This document shows positions 27,736-36,856 of a DNA stretch of 64,000 bases, one piece after another; within the stretch, counting starts at the first letter, position 1; each line of letters begins with the position of its first letter. The notes below the pieces were generated by a model. The model searched no databases and was not told the DNA's origin. It worked only from the letters and a program-made list of their open reading frames with translations. A program made the position numbers and the translations under genes. The DNA is from AP-15 sp963700195 (lineage in GTDB: Bacteria; Pseudomonadota; Alphaproteobacteria; ATCC43930; CGMCC-115725): assembly GCA_963700195.1 (NCBI GenBank), contig CAVOWQ010000044.1, positions 1-64,000 on the forward strand. Reading direction: 5' to 3'.

Positions 27736-27817
27736 CAACGGGCTCTTCTCACAAGGGATCAACTTTGTCATTTTAAGGACCGGCCGGCCCCGTGCACCAG
27801 ACCATCGTGCGGCAAAC

Positions 27818-27854
27818 GCAGAAAAGCCCCGGTCGGGGGAGACCGGGGCTTCTG
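27818..27854 (-). terminator. Rho-independent terminator of the sox-TRAP gene cluster
   Basis: A perfect 9-bp GC stem GCCCCGGTC/GACCGGGGC with a 6-base loop, followed on the minus strand by TTTTC. The stem continues outward through GCAGAA pairs. It lies about 135 bp beyond dctM, the last gene of the minus-strand cluster. Confidence 0.85.
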
Positions 27855-27988
27855 CGGCCTGCCGGTGTGCCGGTCCAACAGGCCAATCCGCATCGTTGGG
27901 GGACATAACGATGCCGCCGTCAAAGTGACGATATTCTACCAAAATAGCAATTCCAAATCGACCAAATTAACTACGAATTGGGCACACC

Positions 27989-29278
27989 TCACAAGCCGAG
28001 CATCCGCGGCAGCCATAATGAGACCGACGGAATGTAAGTAACCAGCATCAGCACGGAGAACATCACCCCGTAAAACGGCCAGATCTCGCGCACGACCTGC
28101 TCGATCGACACGCGGCCGACGGCGCAGCCGACGAAGAGGATCGCGCCGACCGGAGGGTGGCACAATCCAATTCCCAGGTTGAGCAGCATGATCATCCCGA
28201 AATGCACCGGATCGACGCCGAATTTCATAACTACCGGTAGGAGGATCGGCGTGACGATCAGGATCGACGGCGCCATGTCCAACAGGCAGCCGAGCACGAG
28301 CAAGAGAATGTTGATCAGAAACAGGATCACGTTCTTGTCGCTCGACAATGTCAGCAGCAACGCCGTGACCCGCGCCGGCACCTGCATCAGCGCCATCACA
28401 TAGCCGACGCTCGAGGCGAAGGCGATCAAGGTCATGACCATCGCCACCGTGCGCATCGTCCGGTGGATCAGTTCCGGCAGATCGCGCCAGCGGTAGTCGC
28501 GATAGATGAACATCGTCACGAAGAAGGCCCAGATGCAGGCGACGGCGCCCGCCTCGATCGCGGTGAAGATTCCGCCGAGGATGCCGCCGAGGATGATCGC
28601 CAATGTCACGAGCCCCCAGAGAGCGTCGATGGCGATCTTAACGGCCTCGCGCAACGGCACGGTCTCGCCGCGCGGGTGACCGTTGCGGTAGGCGAGCACC
28701 AGGCACAGCACGACGAGGGAGGCGCCGAGCAACAGGCCCGGCATGACTCCGGCCATGAAGAGGCTGATGATCGAGATCGTGCCCCCGGTGGCGAGCGAAT
28801 AGATGACCGCGTTGTGGCTCGGCGGCACTAGCAGCGCCTGCACCGAGGCGCTGATCGTCACATTGGTGGCAAAGACGCGCGGGTATCCGGTCCTTTCCAT
28901 CTGCGGGATCATCACCGACCCGATCGCCGAGGTGTCGGCGACCGCCGAACCGGAGATACCGCTGAGGAATGTCGTGGCGAGGACGTTGACCGCCGAGAGC
29001 CCGCCGCGAATGCGGACCAGCCCCACCAGCACATTGGCGAAGGCGACCAGACGGCGCGCCATGCCGCCCTCGGCCATGATCGCGCCAGCCAGCACAAAGA
29101 ACGGGATCGTCAGCATCGCGAATTTGCTGACCCCGCTCGATACCTGCAGCATCACCGCCTCGAGCGGGATGCCGATCCAGTAGGCGCCGGCAAGCGCTCC
29201 GAGGCCGAGCGCATATGCTATCGGCACGCCCAGAGCAAAGCACACGAGGAGGGTCCCGACGACGATCAGGATTTCCAT
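27989..29278 (-). CDS. dctM: TRAP transporter large permease (DctM)
   Basis: A 429-aa inner-membrane protein with about 12-13 hydrophobic segments. Its start MEILIVVGTLLVCFALGVPI and internal segments such as GVSKFAMLTIPFFVLAGAIM and NVLATTFLSGISGSAVADTS are typical of DctM. It forms the transport channel with DctQ, driven by a sodium or proton gradient and fed by DctP. The downstream terminator marks it as the last gene of the run. Confidence 0.95.
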   Translation of the reverse strand: MEILIVVGTLLVCFALGVPIAYALGLGALAGAYWIGIPLEAVMLQVSSGVSKFAMLTIPFFVLAGAIMAEGGMARRLVAFANVLVGLVRIRGGLSAVNVLATTFLSGISGSAVADTSAIGSVMIPQMERTGYPRVFATNVTISASVQALLVPPSHNAVIYSLATGGTISIISLFMAGVMPGLLLGASLVVLCLVLAYRNGHPRGETVPLREAVKIAIDALWGLVTLAIILGGILGGIFTAIEAGAVACIWAFFVTMFIYRDYRWRDLPELIHRTMRTVAMVMTLIAFASSVGYVMALMQVPARVTALLLTLSSDKNVILFLINILLLVLGCLLDMAPSILIVTPILLPVVMKFGVDPVHFGMIMLLNLGIGLCHPPVGAILFVGCAVGRVSIEQVVREIWPFYGVMFSVLMLVTYIPSVSLWLPRMLGL

Positions 29279-29299
29279 CTGGAAATTGTCCGCTCTGCG

Positions 29300-29776
29300 T
29301 CAGCGCGGCGTAGGTTCGCCGGTTTGGGGCGGGCGGCCGATCAGCAGACGCTCGGCGACGAAGAGCAAGGTGATGGCGCCGCCGACCGGGATTGGAAGGT
29401 AGGTGACCCCGACCGACAGTGCAGGAAATTCGGCGATCGATTGGTGCCAGGTCGTGCCGACCAATCGTGTGCCCCAGACCACCATGAACAAGCCGACCAG
29501 TGCGACCAACCCTTCGGCGAATGGTTCGACGATCCGCCGCAATGCCGGCGACAGGGTCCGCACCAATACCGAGACGCTCATATGCGTGCCGGCGCGGTAG
29601 CAGGCCGCCGAGCCGAAGAATGTCAGGACGATTGTCAATAAAATCGCCATCGGTTCGGGCCAGGACGCGGCGCTGTTCAGTACATAGCGGGTAAAGACGC
29701 CCCACGGGATCACCACCGAGATCAGCACCAAGGCCCCCCCGGCGACAAGGACGCATAGCCGGTAAAGCGCGTCCAT
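29300..29776 (-). CDS. dctQ: TRAP transporter small permease (DctQ)
   Basis: A 158-aa protein with four hydrophobic helices, starting MDALYRLCVLVAGGALVLIS. The block SWPEPMAILLTIVLTFFGSA and the final ITLLFVAERLLIG are DctQ-like. The ATG at 29776 is preferred, since an upstream extension runs through a palindromic repeat. It assembles with DctM, 21 bp downstream. Confidence 0.93.
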   Translation of the reverse strand: MDALYRLCVLVAGGALVLISVVIPWGVFTRYVLNSAASWPEPMAILLTIVLTFFGSAACYRAGTHMSVSVLVRTLSPALRRIVEPFAEGLVALVGLFMVVWGTRLVGTTWHQSIAEFPALSVGVTYLPIPVGGAITLLFVAERLLIGRPPQTGEPTPR

Positions 29777-29779
29777 TAG

Positions 29780-29932
29780 CGTGCGGAGAAGCCCCTCACC
29801 CCGGCCCTCTCCCCGCAAGCGCCGCAAGCGGGGCGAGGGAGCATACGGTACAATCCCCTCGCCCCGCGCGAGGGGAGAGAGGGAGGGGCCCGCGTTAGCG
29901 GGAGGGTGAGGGGCCAACGGACGGCGCATTCA
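29780..29932. repeat. GC-rich intergenic palindromic repeat element
   Basis: About 150 bp lies between dctP and dctQ. It is built of nested inverted repeats: CCCCTCACCC near the left end against GGGTGAGGGG near the right end, and CTCTCCCCGC against GCGAGGGGAGAG inside. Elements of this type are dispersed in alphaproteobacterial genomes; the short frame through it is not a gene. It could form a hairpin that tunes the DctP:DctQ ratio. Confidence 0.75.
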
Positions 29933-29939
29933 GCAAGGA

Positions 29940-30938
29940 TCAGTTGAAGGCCTGAATGCGCTTGATCAGCTCGCTGTATTTGGCGCCATATTTGTCCCAG
30001 ACCGGCTTTACGGCAGCTTCGAACGGGGTCTTGTCGGTGACCGTATCGACTTCGATGCCCGCGGCCTTCATCTTGGCCATGGCTTCGTCCTCGACTTTCT
30101 TCCACAGCTGGCGCTCGTCCAGTTGCGCCTCGCGAGCCAGCTTCTTGACCAGCGCCTGGTCGTCCTTCGTGAGGTTGTCCCAGGTGACGCGCGAGAACAC
30201 CAGGATCTCGGGCACGATCAAATGCTCGGTCAGGGTGTAATATTTGGCGACCTGGTAATGGTTGTCGAAGACAAAACTCGGCGGGTTGTTCTCGGCGCCG
30301 TCGACGACGCCGGTTTGCAATGCGCTGAATACCTGATCGTAGCCCATCGCGACGCCGTTGCCGCCGAGCGCGTTCATCATATCGACGAACATCGGGTTGC
30401 CCATGACGCGCACCTTCAGACCCTTCAGATCGTCGATGCTCTTGATCGGCTTTTTCGTGTCATAGACATTGCGCGCGCCTGCATCCATCCAGGCGAGGCC
30501 GATCAGCCGCGTATTGGGGTTGCTGCTGACTTTGTCGAGCAGCTCCTGGCCGATCGGGCCGTCGATGACCTTTTCCATATGCGCGGTGTCGCGAAACAGG
30601 AACGGCAGGTTGAAGACGTTGAGGTCGTCGACCACCGGCCCCAATGCCCCGACACTGACCCTGGCGAGCTGCAGGGCGCCGACTTGCGCCTGTTCGATCG
30701 CCTCCTTCTCGCCGCCCAATTGCATCGAGGCATACATCTGGATGCTGAGCCGCCCGCCGGTCGCCGCCTCCAGCTTTTTCCCCATATTCTCGACCGCCTG
30801 GACGGTCGGATAGCCTTCCGGGTGCACGTCCGACGCCTTGAAGACCATCTTCTGATCCGCCGCTCTCGCGCCAACCCCGATGGGGTCGAGAAGCGCAGCC
30901 GCGATGGCGAGTTGCAACGCACGACGTCTGTCGATCAT
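29940..30938 (-). CDS. dctP: TRAP transporter substrate-binding protein (DctP)
   Basis: A 332-aa periplasmic solute receptor. The signal peptide (RRRALQLAIAAALLDPIGVGARA) is twin-arginine-like. The mature part has the DctP pattern: PEGYPTVQAVENMGKKLEAA, RLSIQMYASMQLGGEKEAIE, and the conserved arginine region LKGLKVRVMGNPMFVDMMNA, which binds a carboxylate. The ligand is probably an organic or sulfo-carboxylate, but cannot be fixed from the sequence. Its start lies 13 bp after the cyclase stop. Confidence 0.95.
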   Translation of the reverse strand: MIDRRRALQLAIAAALLDPIGVGARAADQKMVFKASDVHPEGYPTVQAVENMGKKLEAATGGRLSIQMYASMQLGGEKEAIEQAQVGALQLARVSVGALGPVVDDLNVFNLPFLFRDTAHMEKVIDGPIGQELLDKVSSNPNTRLIGLAWMDAGARNVYDTKKPIKSIDDLKGLKVRVMGNPMFVDMMNALGGNGVAMGYDQVFSALQTGVVDGAENNPPSFVFDNHYQVAKYYTLTEHLIVPEILVFSRVTWDNLTKDDQALVKKLAREAQLDERQLWKKVEDEAMAKMKAAGIEVDTVTDKTPFEAAVKPVWDKYGAKYSELIKRIQAFN

Positions 30939-30951
30939 TTGAGCCTCCCTT

Positions 30952-32049
30952 TCATCTTGCTGCTTTTATCGGCCGCGCCCAAGAAGCATTCCGCGACGCC
31001 GCGGTGCGAGCTGCGCTGCACCCCTCGCCTGCGGCACGGTATTCGAAAATCGGGATTTCAACGGCGCTTCCCCTGACTTTTTCGGTTGCGATCGGGCGCA
31101 ATCGGCCGTCATCGTCGACGAGGGCGGCTGCAACATCGCCGGAAACCGCACACGAAACATTGTGCGCTTTTGCTGCCTCCTCCATTCGGGCGGCGATATT
31201 GATCGTTGCCCCGTAGACCCCGATGGCCCGCTTCGTATCGCCCTGCTCGCTGACGACGACCTCACCGCCATGAACTCCGATCCGGAAGGACGGAACGATG
31301 CCGAACTCCTCCAAGTACTCCCGTTGCTCCCGCGCAATCGTCGCAAACACCGCGTCGATCGCCCGCAAGATCCTGTCTTCTTTGACCGCTTCATGCCAAT
31401 CCCACAATGCGATCAGCCCGTCACCCTTGTACAAATAGATCTCGCCTCCATGATCGGTGATCGGCTTCGAGACGTCGAAAAGAAACTTACCCACCAGGGA
31501 TTTTGTCTGGATCGCGCCCAGCCGCTCGGCGATCCCCGTGGAATTGTTGATGTCGAGAAACAGCAGGACCTTCTCCTCGACCACCGGGCGATGATAAGTG
31601 CCGACCGTCAGATGGAACAGAGTGTCGATACCGATGAAATGAGCGGTTCGCATCACGACTATCCCGATGACCGAAAATGCGATCACCACCGGGATCACAA
31701 ACGGCATCCGGCCATACGGTACCGGCAATCGGTAGAACGGCCACAGCAGCAGATGGGTTAAATTGATGACTACAACGAAAATTATGACCACCACGACCGT
31801 GTAAATCGCGATGGCGCGCAGCGGGTGAATATTGCGTATCCAGCGGCCGCGGAGGCTCTGGACATAGAATTGTTCAAAGAGACCGACCGCCGCACCGACA
31901 AGGATGGCGTTGAGAACGGCAAAGACGGCCGGGCGCCCGTTGGCGGTGCTTACCAGCCCGGCAAGCAACGCAAAGATCGCAACGGCCAATAGGATCGAGG
32001 CCAGCTTCCTGCGGGTGGAAATCGAGACTGGAGTGAAGGGAAATTTCAT
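30952..32049 (-). CDS. Membrane-bound class III adenylate/guanylate cyclase
   Basis: A 365-aa protein with about four or five N-terminal transmembrane helices (for example LASILLAVAIFALLAGLV and AIAIYTVVVVIIFVVVINLT). A C-terminal cyclase homology domain follows (LLFLDINNSTGIAERLG, then GGEIYLYKGDGLIALW with the metal aspartates, then VYGATINIAARMEEAAK). It makes cAMP (or cGMP) from inside the membrane. It sits between the cytochrome and TRAP genes, an unusual neighbour for a transporter. Confidence 0.93.
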   Translation of the reverse strand: MKFPFTPVSISTRRKLASILLAVAIFALLAGLVSTANGRPAVFAVLNAILVGAAVGLFEQFYVQSLRGRWIRNIHPLRAIAIYTVVVVIIFVVVINLTHLLLWPFYRLPVPYGRMPFVIPVVIAFSVIGIVVMRTAHFIGIDTLFHLTVGTYHRPVVEEKVLLFLDINNSTGIAERLGAIQTKSLVGKFLFDVSKPITDHGGEIYLYKGDGLIALWDWHEAVKEDRILRAIDAVFATIAREQREYLEEFGIVPSFRIGVHGGEVVVSEQGDTKRAIGVYGATINIAARMEEAAKAHNVSCAVSGDVAAALVDDDGRLRPIATEKVRGSAVEIPIFEYRAAGEGCSAARTAASRNASWARPIKAAR

Positions 32050-32066
32050 AGCCGGAAAGAGCGCAC

Positions 32067-32594
32067 CTATTTCTGTCTAGAGAAAGGCACGAAGCCGTCA
32101 CGGTTCGGCATCTGCACCTTTGCCAAGGTCTGCGCATTCATGACCGCGCTCTCGCCGATGATGCCGTTGAGCTGGAGAACGTAGGCGCAAACCGCGTAGA
32201 CTTGGTCATTGCTCAGCGATCTCGGCGCATTCGCCGGCATTGCGCGGCGCACATAATCGAACAATGTCGTGGCGTAGGGCCAAAAGCTGCCCACGGTCTT
32301 CACGGCCGGCTGGTCGCCGGTCAAAGTGCCGAGCCCTCCGACCAGCTGGTCATTGGGTTTGCCCGACCCCTTCACGCCGTGACAGGCGAGACATTTTGCG
32401 GCATACACCGCCTCGCCTTGTCGCGAGGTGCCGCTGCCTGGCGGCAGACCGGCGCCGTCGGGGCCGATGCTGATGTCCCATAGGGCGATTTCTTCCGGTG
32501 TTGCGGGCTGCCCGAGGTCGGGCGTCTCCGCGAACACGGCCGTCGACAAAAAGAGTAAAGCCGAAGCGGCGCTTAGATGCCTAGGCGTAGACAT
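32067..32594 (-). CDS. Periplasmic c-type cytochrome paired with SoxC-type sulfite dehydrogenase
   Basis: A 175-aa protein with a signal peptide (LSAASALLFLSTAVFAETPD) and one heme-binding motif CLACH near residue 69, with a distal methionine in RAMPANAPRSLSNDQVY. It overlaps the SoxC gene start by 14 bp, so the two are co-translated. It is the likely electron acceptor, as in SoxD or SorB, but is monoheme and shorter than classical diheme SoxD. Confidence 0.85.
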   Translation of the reverse strand: MSTPRHLSAASALLFLSTAVFAETPDLGQPATPEEIALWDISIGPDGAGLPPGSGTSRQGEAVYAAKCLACHGVKGSGKPNDQLVGGLGTLTGDQPAVKTVGSFWPYATTLFDYVRRAMPANAPRSLSNDQVYAVCAYVLQLNGIIGESAVMNAQTLAKVQMPNRDGFVPFSRQK

Positions 32595-33858
32595 GCCGGA
32601 CCTCCCCGTGCTCGCCGATCGCCCAGCTGGTGATGCCGTTGAAGTGATAGAAAGTCTTGGTGCCGCGTTCGGCGATCAACGCCGCACGCGTCGGCTGGAT
32701 ATACCCGGAACTGTCCGTTGCGCGGCTCTGCAATATCGCCGGGCCGCCATCCCATCGCCACGGTATGCGGAACCGGGTCAGCGCCTTTGCCAACACCGGC
32801 TCCTGCAGCGCCGCCGGCGCCCAACTTTTTCCGCCGTCGGCCGAGACGTCGACGCGGCTGATCTGGCCGTAACCCGACCAGGCGAGGCCCGAAATCTCGT
32901 AAAGGCCGGCCGCCTTCAGGGTCAAGCCCGGCGAGGGATGGGTGATCACCGATTTGGTTTCGATCGGGAAGACGAATTGCAAAGACTTACCGCTGGGCAA
33001 CAAGATCGTATATTTGGAGGTTTCATCTTTTGTCATGGTCGGGCCTGCGGTGACTTTGATCCGCCGCAGCCATTTGACGTTCATGTTGCCTTCGTAACCC
33101 GGCAACAGCAGCCGCAGCGGATAGCCGTTCGACGGCCGCACGCGCTCGCCGTTCTGGTAGAGCGCCACCAATGCTTCGTCCGCCGCCTTCATCGGGACGC
33201 TGCGGCTCATCCCGGCCGCGTCGGCGCCTTCGGCGAGGAGCCACTGTGCTTGCGGCTCGACACCGGCTTCTTCGAGTAGGAGCGCGAGCCTGACACCCGT
33301 CCACTCGGCACAGGACAATAGGCCGTGGCTCGCTTGCACGTCGAGCTGGGGCGGCTCCTTCTGGTAGAGCGCGCCGGCATTGCCGCCGCACTCTATGAAC
33401 GCGATGCGCGTCTCCGTCGGATATCGGGCGAGCGCTTCCAGAGTGAAAACGAGCGGCCGTTTGACGAGGCCGTGGATCAGCAGCCGGTGAGCATCCGGAT
33501 CGATATCGGGGATGCCGGAGTGGTGGCGCTCGAAGTGCAGGCCGTTCGGCGTGATCGTACCATTGAGCCGCTGGAGCGGCGTGCGCGATGCGCCGGTGCC
33601 CGTCGTGCCCGGCGCGCTCGAAAACGTCCTGACGACCTTTGCTTCAAACCTCGAAGGCTGCCCGTAACCGGTAAAGGGCGAGCCCGGCTCCGTCATCCAT
33701 GGCTCGACCGAAAGCCCTGCGGCGCCGAACGCAGGCCGAGCAGCAATTGCCCCCGCGCCGCCCAGGAGAGCCCCGCCGACGAGCAGTGCCCGCCGATCCA
33801 AAAGTCCCTTTGCCGCGGCTAATTCCGGCACATCACCCGCCGATCGCTTCCTGCCCAT
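32581..33858 (-). CDS. soxC: Sulfite dehydrogenase, SoxC type (molybdopterin)
   Basis: A 425-aa precursor with a twin-arginine signal (DRRALLVGGALLGGAGAIAA). The oxidoreductase molybdopterin domain has the conserved cysteine in RIAFIECGGNAGALYQ and SHGLLSCAEWTGVRLALLLE; the C-terminal Mo-co dimerisation domain has GLTLKAAGLYEISGLAWSGY and VDVSADGGKSW. It oxidises sulfite or bound sulfane sulfur in the periplasm, passing electrons to the adjacent cytochrome. Other sox genes (A, B, X, Y, Z) are not in the window. Confidence 0.92.
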   Translation of the reverse strand: MGRKRSAGDVPELAAAKGLLDRRALLVGGALLGGAGAIAARPAFGAAGLSVEPWMTEPGSPFTGYGQPSRFEAKVVRTFSSAPGTTGTGASRTPLQRLNGTITPNGLHFERHHSGIPDIDPDAHRLLIHGLVKRPLVFTLEALARYPTETRIAFIECGGNAGALYQKEPPQLDVQASHGLLSCAEWTGVRLALLLEEAGVEPQAQWLLAEGADAAGMSRSVPMKAADEALVALYQNGERVRPSNGYPLRLLLPGYEGNMNVKWLRRIKVTAGPTMTKDETSKYTILLPSGKSLQFVFPIETKSVITHPSPGLTLKAAGLYEISGLAWSGYGQISRVDVSADGGKSWAPAALQEPVLAKALTRFRIPWRWDGGPAILQSRATDSSGYIQPTRAALIAERGTKTFYHFNGITSWAIGEHGEVRHVYA

Positions 33859-34027
33859 TTCGACTCCTCCTGAACTGCGCTGAGCGGTCTCCTTCGGGCC
33901 AGAGCATGCCGCGGGAGGTGTCGGCGCGCAAACCCGAGGTGCAGCCGTCGGCTCGAACCATTAGGCAGTTGGCGGGCGGCGAGGATCGATGCATTGTTGT
34001 CCAGCTACACGTGTCGAGAGAGGAACT

Positions 34028-34852
34028 ATGCGATTAAGCGTGGTGACGTTTTTGCGTCCGGGGACGGAGCCGCGCGATCGGCCGCTCGGCCGCATCGTCG
34101 ATTACGCCCGCCGGATCGAGAGGCGGGGCTTTCCCGGGATCTGGGTCACCGACTCGCTCGGCCGCGGCCGGCCCACCCTCGACCCGCTCGTCGCCCTCGG
34201 GGTGCTGTCCGCCGCGACCGAGCGGGTCGAGCTCGGCACCGCGGTGCTGCAAGTCTCGCTGCGCAACCCGATCGAGCTCGCCCATCGCGTGCAGTCGGTT
34301 CAGGCGGTGTCGGGCGGCCGCTTGCGGCTCGGCGTCGGCAGCGGATCGACGCAAGCCGATTTCGATCTCCTCGGCGCCAATTACGATCAGCGCTTTCGCA
34401 CGCTGATGAGCTCGCTGGAAATCATGCGGCGGGCGTGGCGCGGCGAACCGGTCAACGGCGGCACGTTGTCGCCGTGGCCGGGATGCGAGGGCGGGCCGCC
34501 GGTGATGCTCGGCGCGTGGCGCAACCCGCGCTGGATCAACTACGCCGCAAAGCAGTGCCAAGGCTGGATCGCCTCGGGCCTCTACAGCAGCTGGGAGGAT
34601 CTCGAGAACGGCATGCGCCTCTATCGCGAAGCCGGCGGCATCAACGCTGTCCTCGCCAACGTCGTCGTCGACCTCAGCGCCCAGGCCGAAGCCGGCAGTC
34701 TGGCCGAGCGCGCCAAGGTCTCGCTCGTCTGTCTGCCCGACGACGCGCGCCAGCGGCTGAAGCGCCTTGAGCGAATCGGCTTCGACGAGGTTCTGCTGGT
34801 CTCCCCCGCCGGCGCGCTCGACGAGCTCGAACGCGTCCGCGATTTTCTTTAG
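34028..34852 (+). CDS. LLM-class flavin-dependent oxidoreductase
   Basis: A 274-aa protein starting MRLSVVTFLRPGTEPRDRPL, with GAGAGGAACT before the ATG as ribosome site. The fold is the F420/FMN bacterial-luciferase-like barrel, seen as GFPGIWVTDSLGRGRPTLDP, then ERVELGTAVLQVSLRNPIEL and the flavin-binding LRLGVGSGSTQADF. It probably oxidises an organic acid or amide derivative with a reduced flavin. The downstream CoA-transferase gene is 23 bp away, so it is probably co-transcribed. Confidence 0.9.
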   Translation: MRLSVVTFLRPGTEPRDRPLGRIVDYARRIERRGFPGIWVTDSLGRGRPTLDPLVALGVLSAATERVELGTAVLQVSLRNPIELAHRVQSVQAVSGGRLRLGVGSGSTQADFDLLGANYDQRFRTLMSSLEIMRRAWRGEPVNGGTLSPWPGCEGGPPVMLGAWRNPRWINYAAKQCQGWIASGLYSSWEDLENGMRLYREAGGINAVLANVVVDLSAQAEAGSLAERAKVSLVCLPDDARQRLKRLERIGFDEVLLVSPAGALDELERVRDFL

Positions 34853-34874
34853 GCCTTCAATCGGGAGGATTAGC

Positions 34875-36073
34875 ATGGACAAGGCGCTGTCGGGCATTCG
34901 CGTCATCGACATGACCCACAATCAGGCGGGGCCCGCCTGCGCGCAGATCCTCGGCTTTCTCGGCGCCGATGTGATCAAGCTCGAAGAGCCGAAGGGCGGC
35001 GACATCGCGCGCCGCAACATGCGCGACCGGGAGGACAGCGACAGCCTCTTTTTCCTGCTGTTCAACGCCAACAAGCGCAGTCTGACCCTCAACCTGAAGA
35101 CCGCGCGCGGCAAGGAATTGTTCAAGGAGCTGATCGCGCAAATCGGATGTGCTGGTCGAGAATTTCAGCCCGGGTGCGCTCGACCGGCTCGGCCTCGGCT
35201 GGGAGGTTATGTCGAAGATCAACCCGCGGCTGATCTATGCGACGATCAAGGGCTTCGGCAGCTACGGGCCCTATGCCAATTACAAGAGCTTCGAGCCGGT
35301 CGCGCAGGCGATGGGCGGGGCGATGAGCGTCACCGGCTACCCGGAGAACCCGCCGACCTTTGTCGTCCCGGCGATCGGCGATTCCGGCACCGGCATGCAC
35401 ATGGCGATCGGCATTCTCGCGGCCTTGCAGCAGCGCCACAATTCCGGGCGCGGCCAGTGTGTCGAGGTGTCGATGCAGGACGCGGTCGTCAATCTGATCC
35501 GCGTCAGCCTGCGCGACCACCAGCGCTTTGGCCACGCGATGCCGCGGCGCGGCAACCAGATGGGGCAAGGGGTGCCCGGCACGACCTACCCTTGCGCGCC
35601 GGGCGGCCCGAACGACTACGTCTTCATCACCGCGCAGCAGCAGATGTGGCCGGCCATGGTGGGGGCGATGGGCCGGCCCGAATTGGCGGACGATCCGCGC
35701 TTCAATACGATCGGAGATGCGTTGGGAAAACCGTGACGCGCTGAATGCGATTATTGAAGAATGGACGCGCGGGCGCAGCAAGCACGAGGTCATGCGGCTG
35801 TTGGGCGAGGCGGGAGTTCCTTGCGGCGCCTGCCAGGACACCGGCGAGGTGCTCGCCGATCCGCATCTGAAGGCGCGCGAGATGATCCTCGATATCGATT
35901 ATCCGACGCGCGGCACCTACAAGACCGTCGGCTGCCCGATCAAGCTGTCGGATTCACCGGCCGAGGTGACCCGCCCACCATTGCTCGGCGAGCACACTGA
36001 CGCATTGCTGAGCGAGCTTTGCGGGGTCGACCCCGATGAATTCAAACGGCTGCGTGACGATGGCGTCGTATGA
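34875..36073 (+). CDS. Family III CoA-transferase, two frameshifts as sequenced
   Basis: The start MDKALSGIRVIDMTHNQAGP opens a 399-aa (corrected) family III CoA-transferase. The frame breaks near 35142, where one A seems inserted in CAAATCGG, and again near 35727, but resumes each time: VLVENFSPGALDRLGLGWEV and the final NAIIEEWTRGRSKHEVMRLL. The catalytic aspartate is in VEVSMQDAVVNL, as in Frc. It moves CoA between carboxylic acids. It is related to the second CoA-transferase at 45110. Confidence 0.85.
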
Positions 36074-36086
36074 CCGGAGTATCGAA

Positions 36087-36812
36087 ATGATCGGTTGGAG
36101 AGCGCGACTCGGGTTTCTGCTGCCGCCGGGGAACCCGACGGTGGAACCGGAAATGATCGCGTTGGCGCCCGAGGGCGTTTCCGTGCATTTCCATCGCATG
36201 GCCGCACACGGGGCCCCCGGCTCTCTCGAGGGCCAGGACGAGCGAACTCGCACGATGATCGACAATATCGACGGCAGCATCGAGCTGCTCGCATCGGTCG
36301 AGCCGGATGTCATCGTCGTGGCTCATACCGCGACCAGCTATTATCTCGGCCGCGAAGGTGAAGCCGATCTGCTGGCTCGGCTCGAGAAATCGACCGGCAA
36401 GCGCGTGATCACGGCCTTTGGGTCGGTGCTGCGAGCCCTCGAGCGGCTGAATGTGCGCCGGCTCGCGCTCGGCACCCCCTATTCGAGGGAGACGACATTG
36501 CAGGGCAAGGCGCATTTGGAAGCGCACGGCCTGGAGGTCGTCAATTTCGCCAATCTGCAGGGGGTCACCAACATCTACGACGAGACCGCCGAGCGGGCTT
36601 ACGGGTTGGCGCGGCTGGTCGACAGACCGGACGCCGAAGCCGTCTTTCTCAGCGGCACCGGCATGCCGACGTTGCCGGTATTGGAACTGCTGGAGCAGGA
36701 TCTGGGGAAACCGGTGATTTCGAGCGCCTCCGCGATGATGTGGCACGCGCTGCGTCTTGCCGGCGTCCGGCAATCCATCCTGGGTTATGGACGTTTGTTG
36801 ACCCTAGTTTAA
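36087..36812 (+). CDS. Asp/Glu racemase / maleate isomerase family protein without cysteines
   Basis: A 241-aa protein with the fold of arylmalonate decarboxylase and maleate cis-trans isomerase: WRARLGFLLPPGNPTVEPEM, VIVVAHTATSYYLG and AVFLSGTGMPTLPVLE. In the family the two loops carry cysteines (ACTS and SCTN); here they read AHTA and SGTG, and the whole protein has no cysteine. It must therefore act by a different mechanism or bind rather than convert. The ATG at 36087 follows GAGTATCGAA and is preferred to upstream ones inside the CoA-transferase gene. Probably the last gene of the operon. Confidence 0.82.
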   Translation: MIGWRARLGFLLPPGNPTVEPEMIALAPEGVSVHFHRMAAHGAPGSLEGQDERTRTMIDNIDGSIELLASVEPDVIVVAHTATSYYLGREGEADLLARLEKSTGKRVITAFGSVLRALERLNVRRLALGTPYSRETTLQGKAHLEAHGLEVVNFANLQGVTNIYDETAERAYGLARLVDRPDAEAVFLSGTGMPTLPVLELLEQDLGKPVISSASAMMWHALRLAGVRQSILGYGRLLTLV

Positions 36813-36825
36813 GACGAGCGGGGGC

Positions 36826-36853
36826 AAAAATTCCCACCAGTAGGAGAATTTTT
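36826..36853 (+). terminator. Possible bidirectional AT-rich hairpin
   Basis: AAAAATTCCC and GGAGAATTTTT form a hairpin with a T-tail directly behind the racemase-like gene. The stem is AT-rich, so it is a weak terminator candidate. Confidence 0.4.
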
Positions 36854-36856
36854 TCC

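Noticed and set aside
30123..31076. Plus-strand frame opposite dctP
   Set aside because: Antisense of a clear TRAP receptor; no independent signal.
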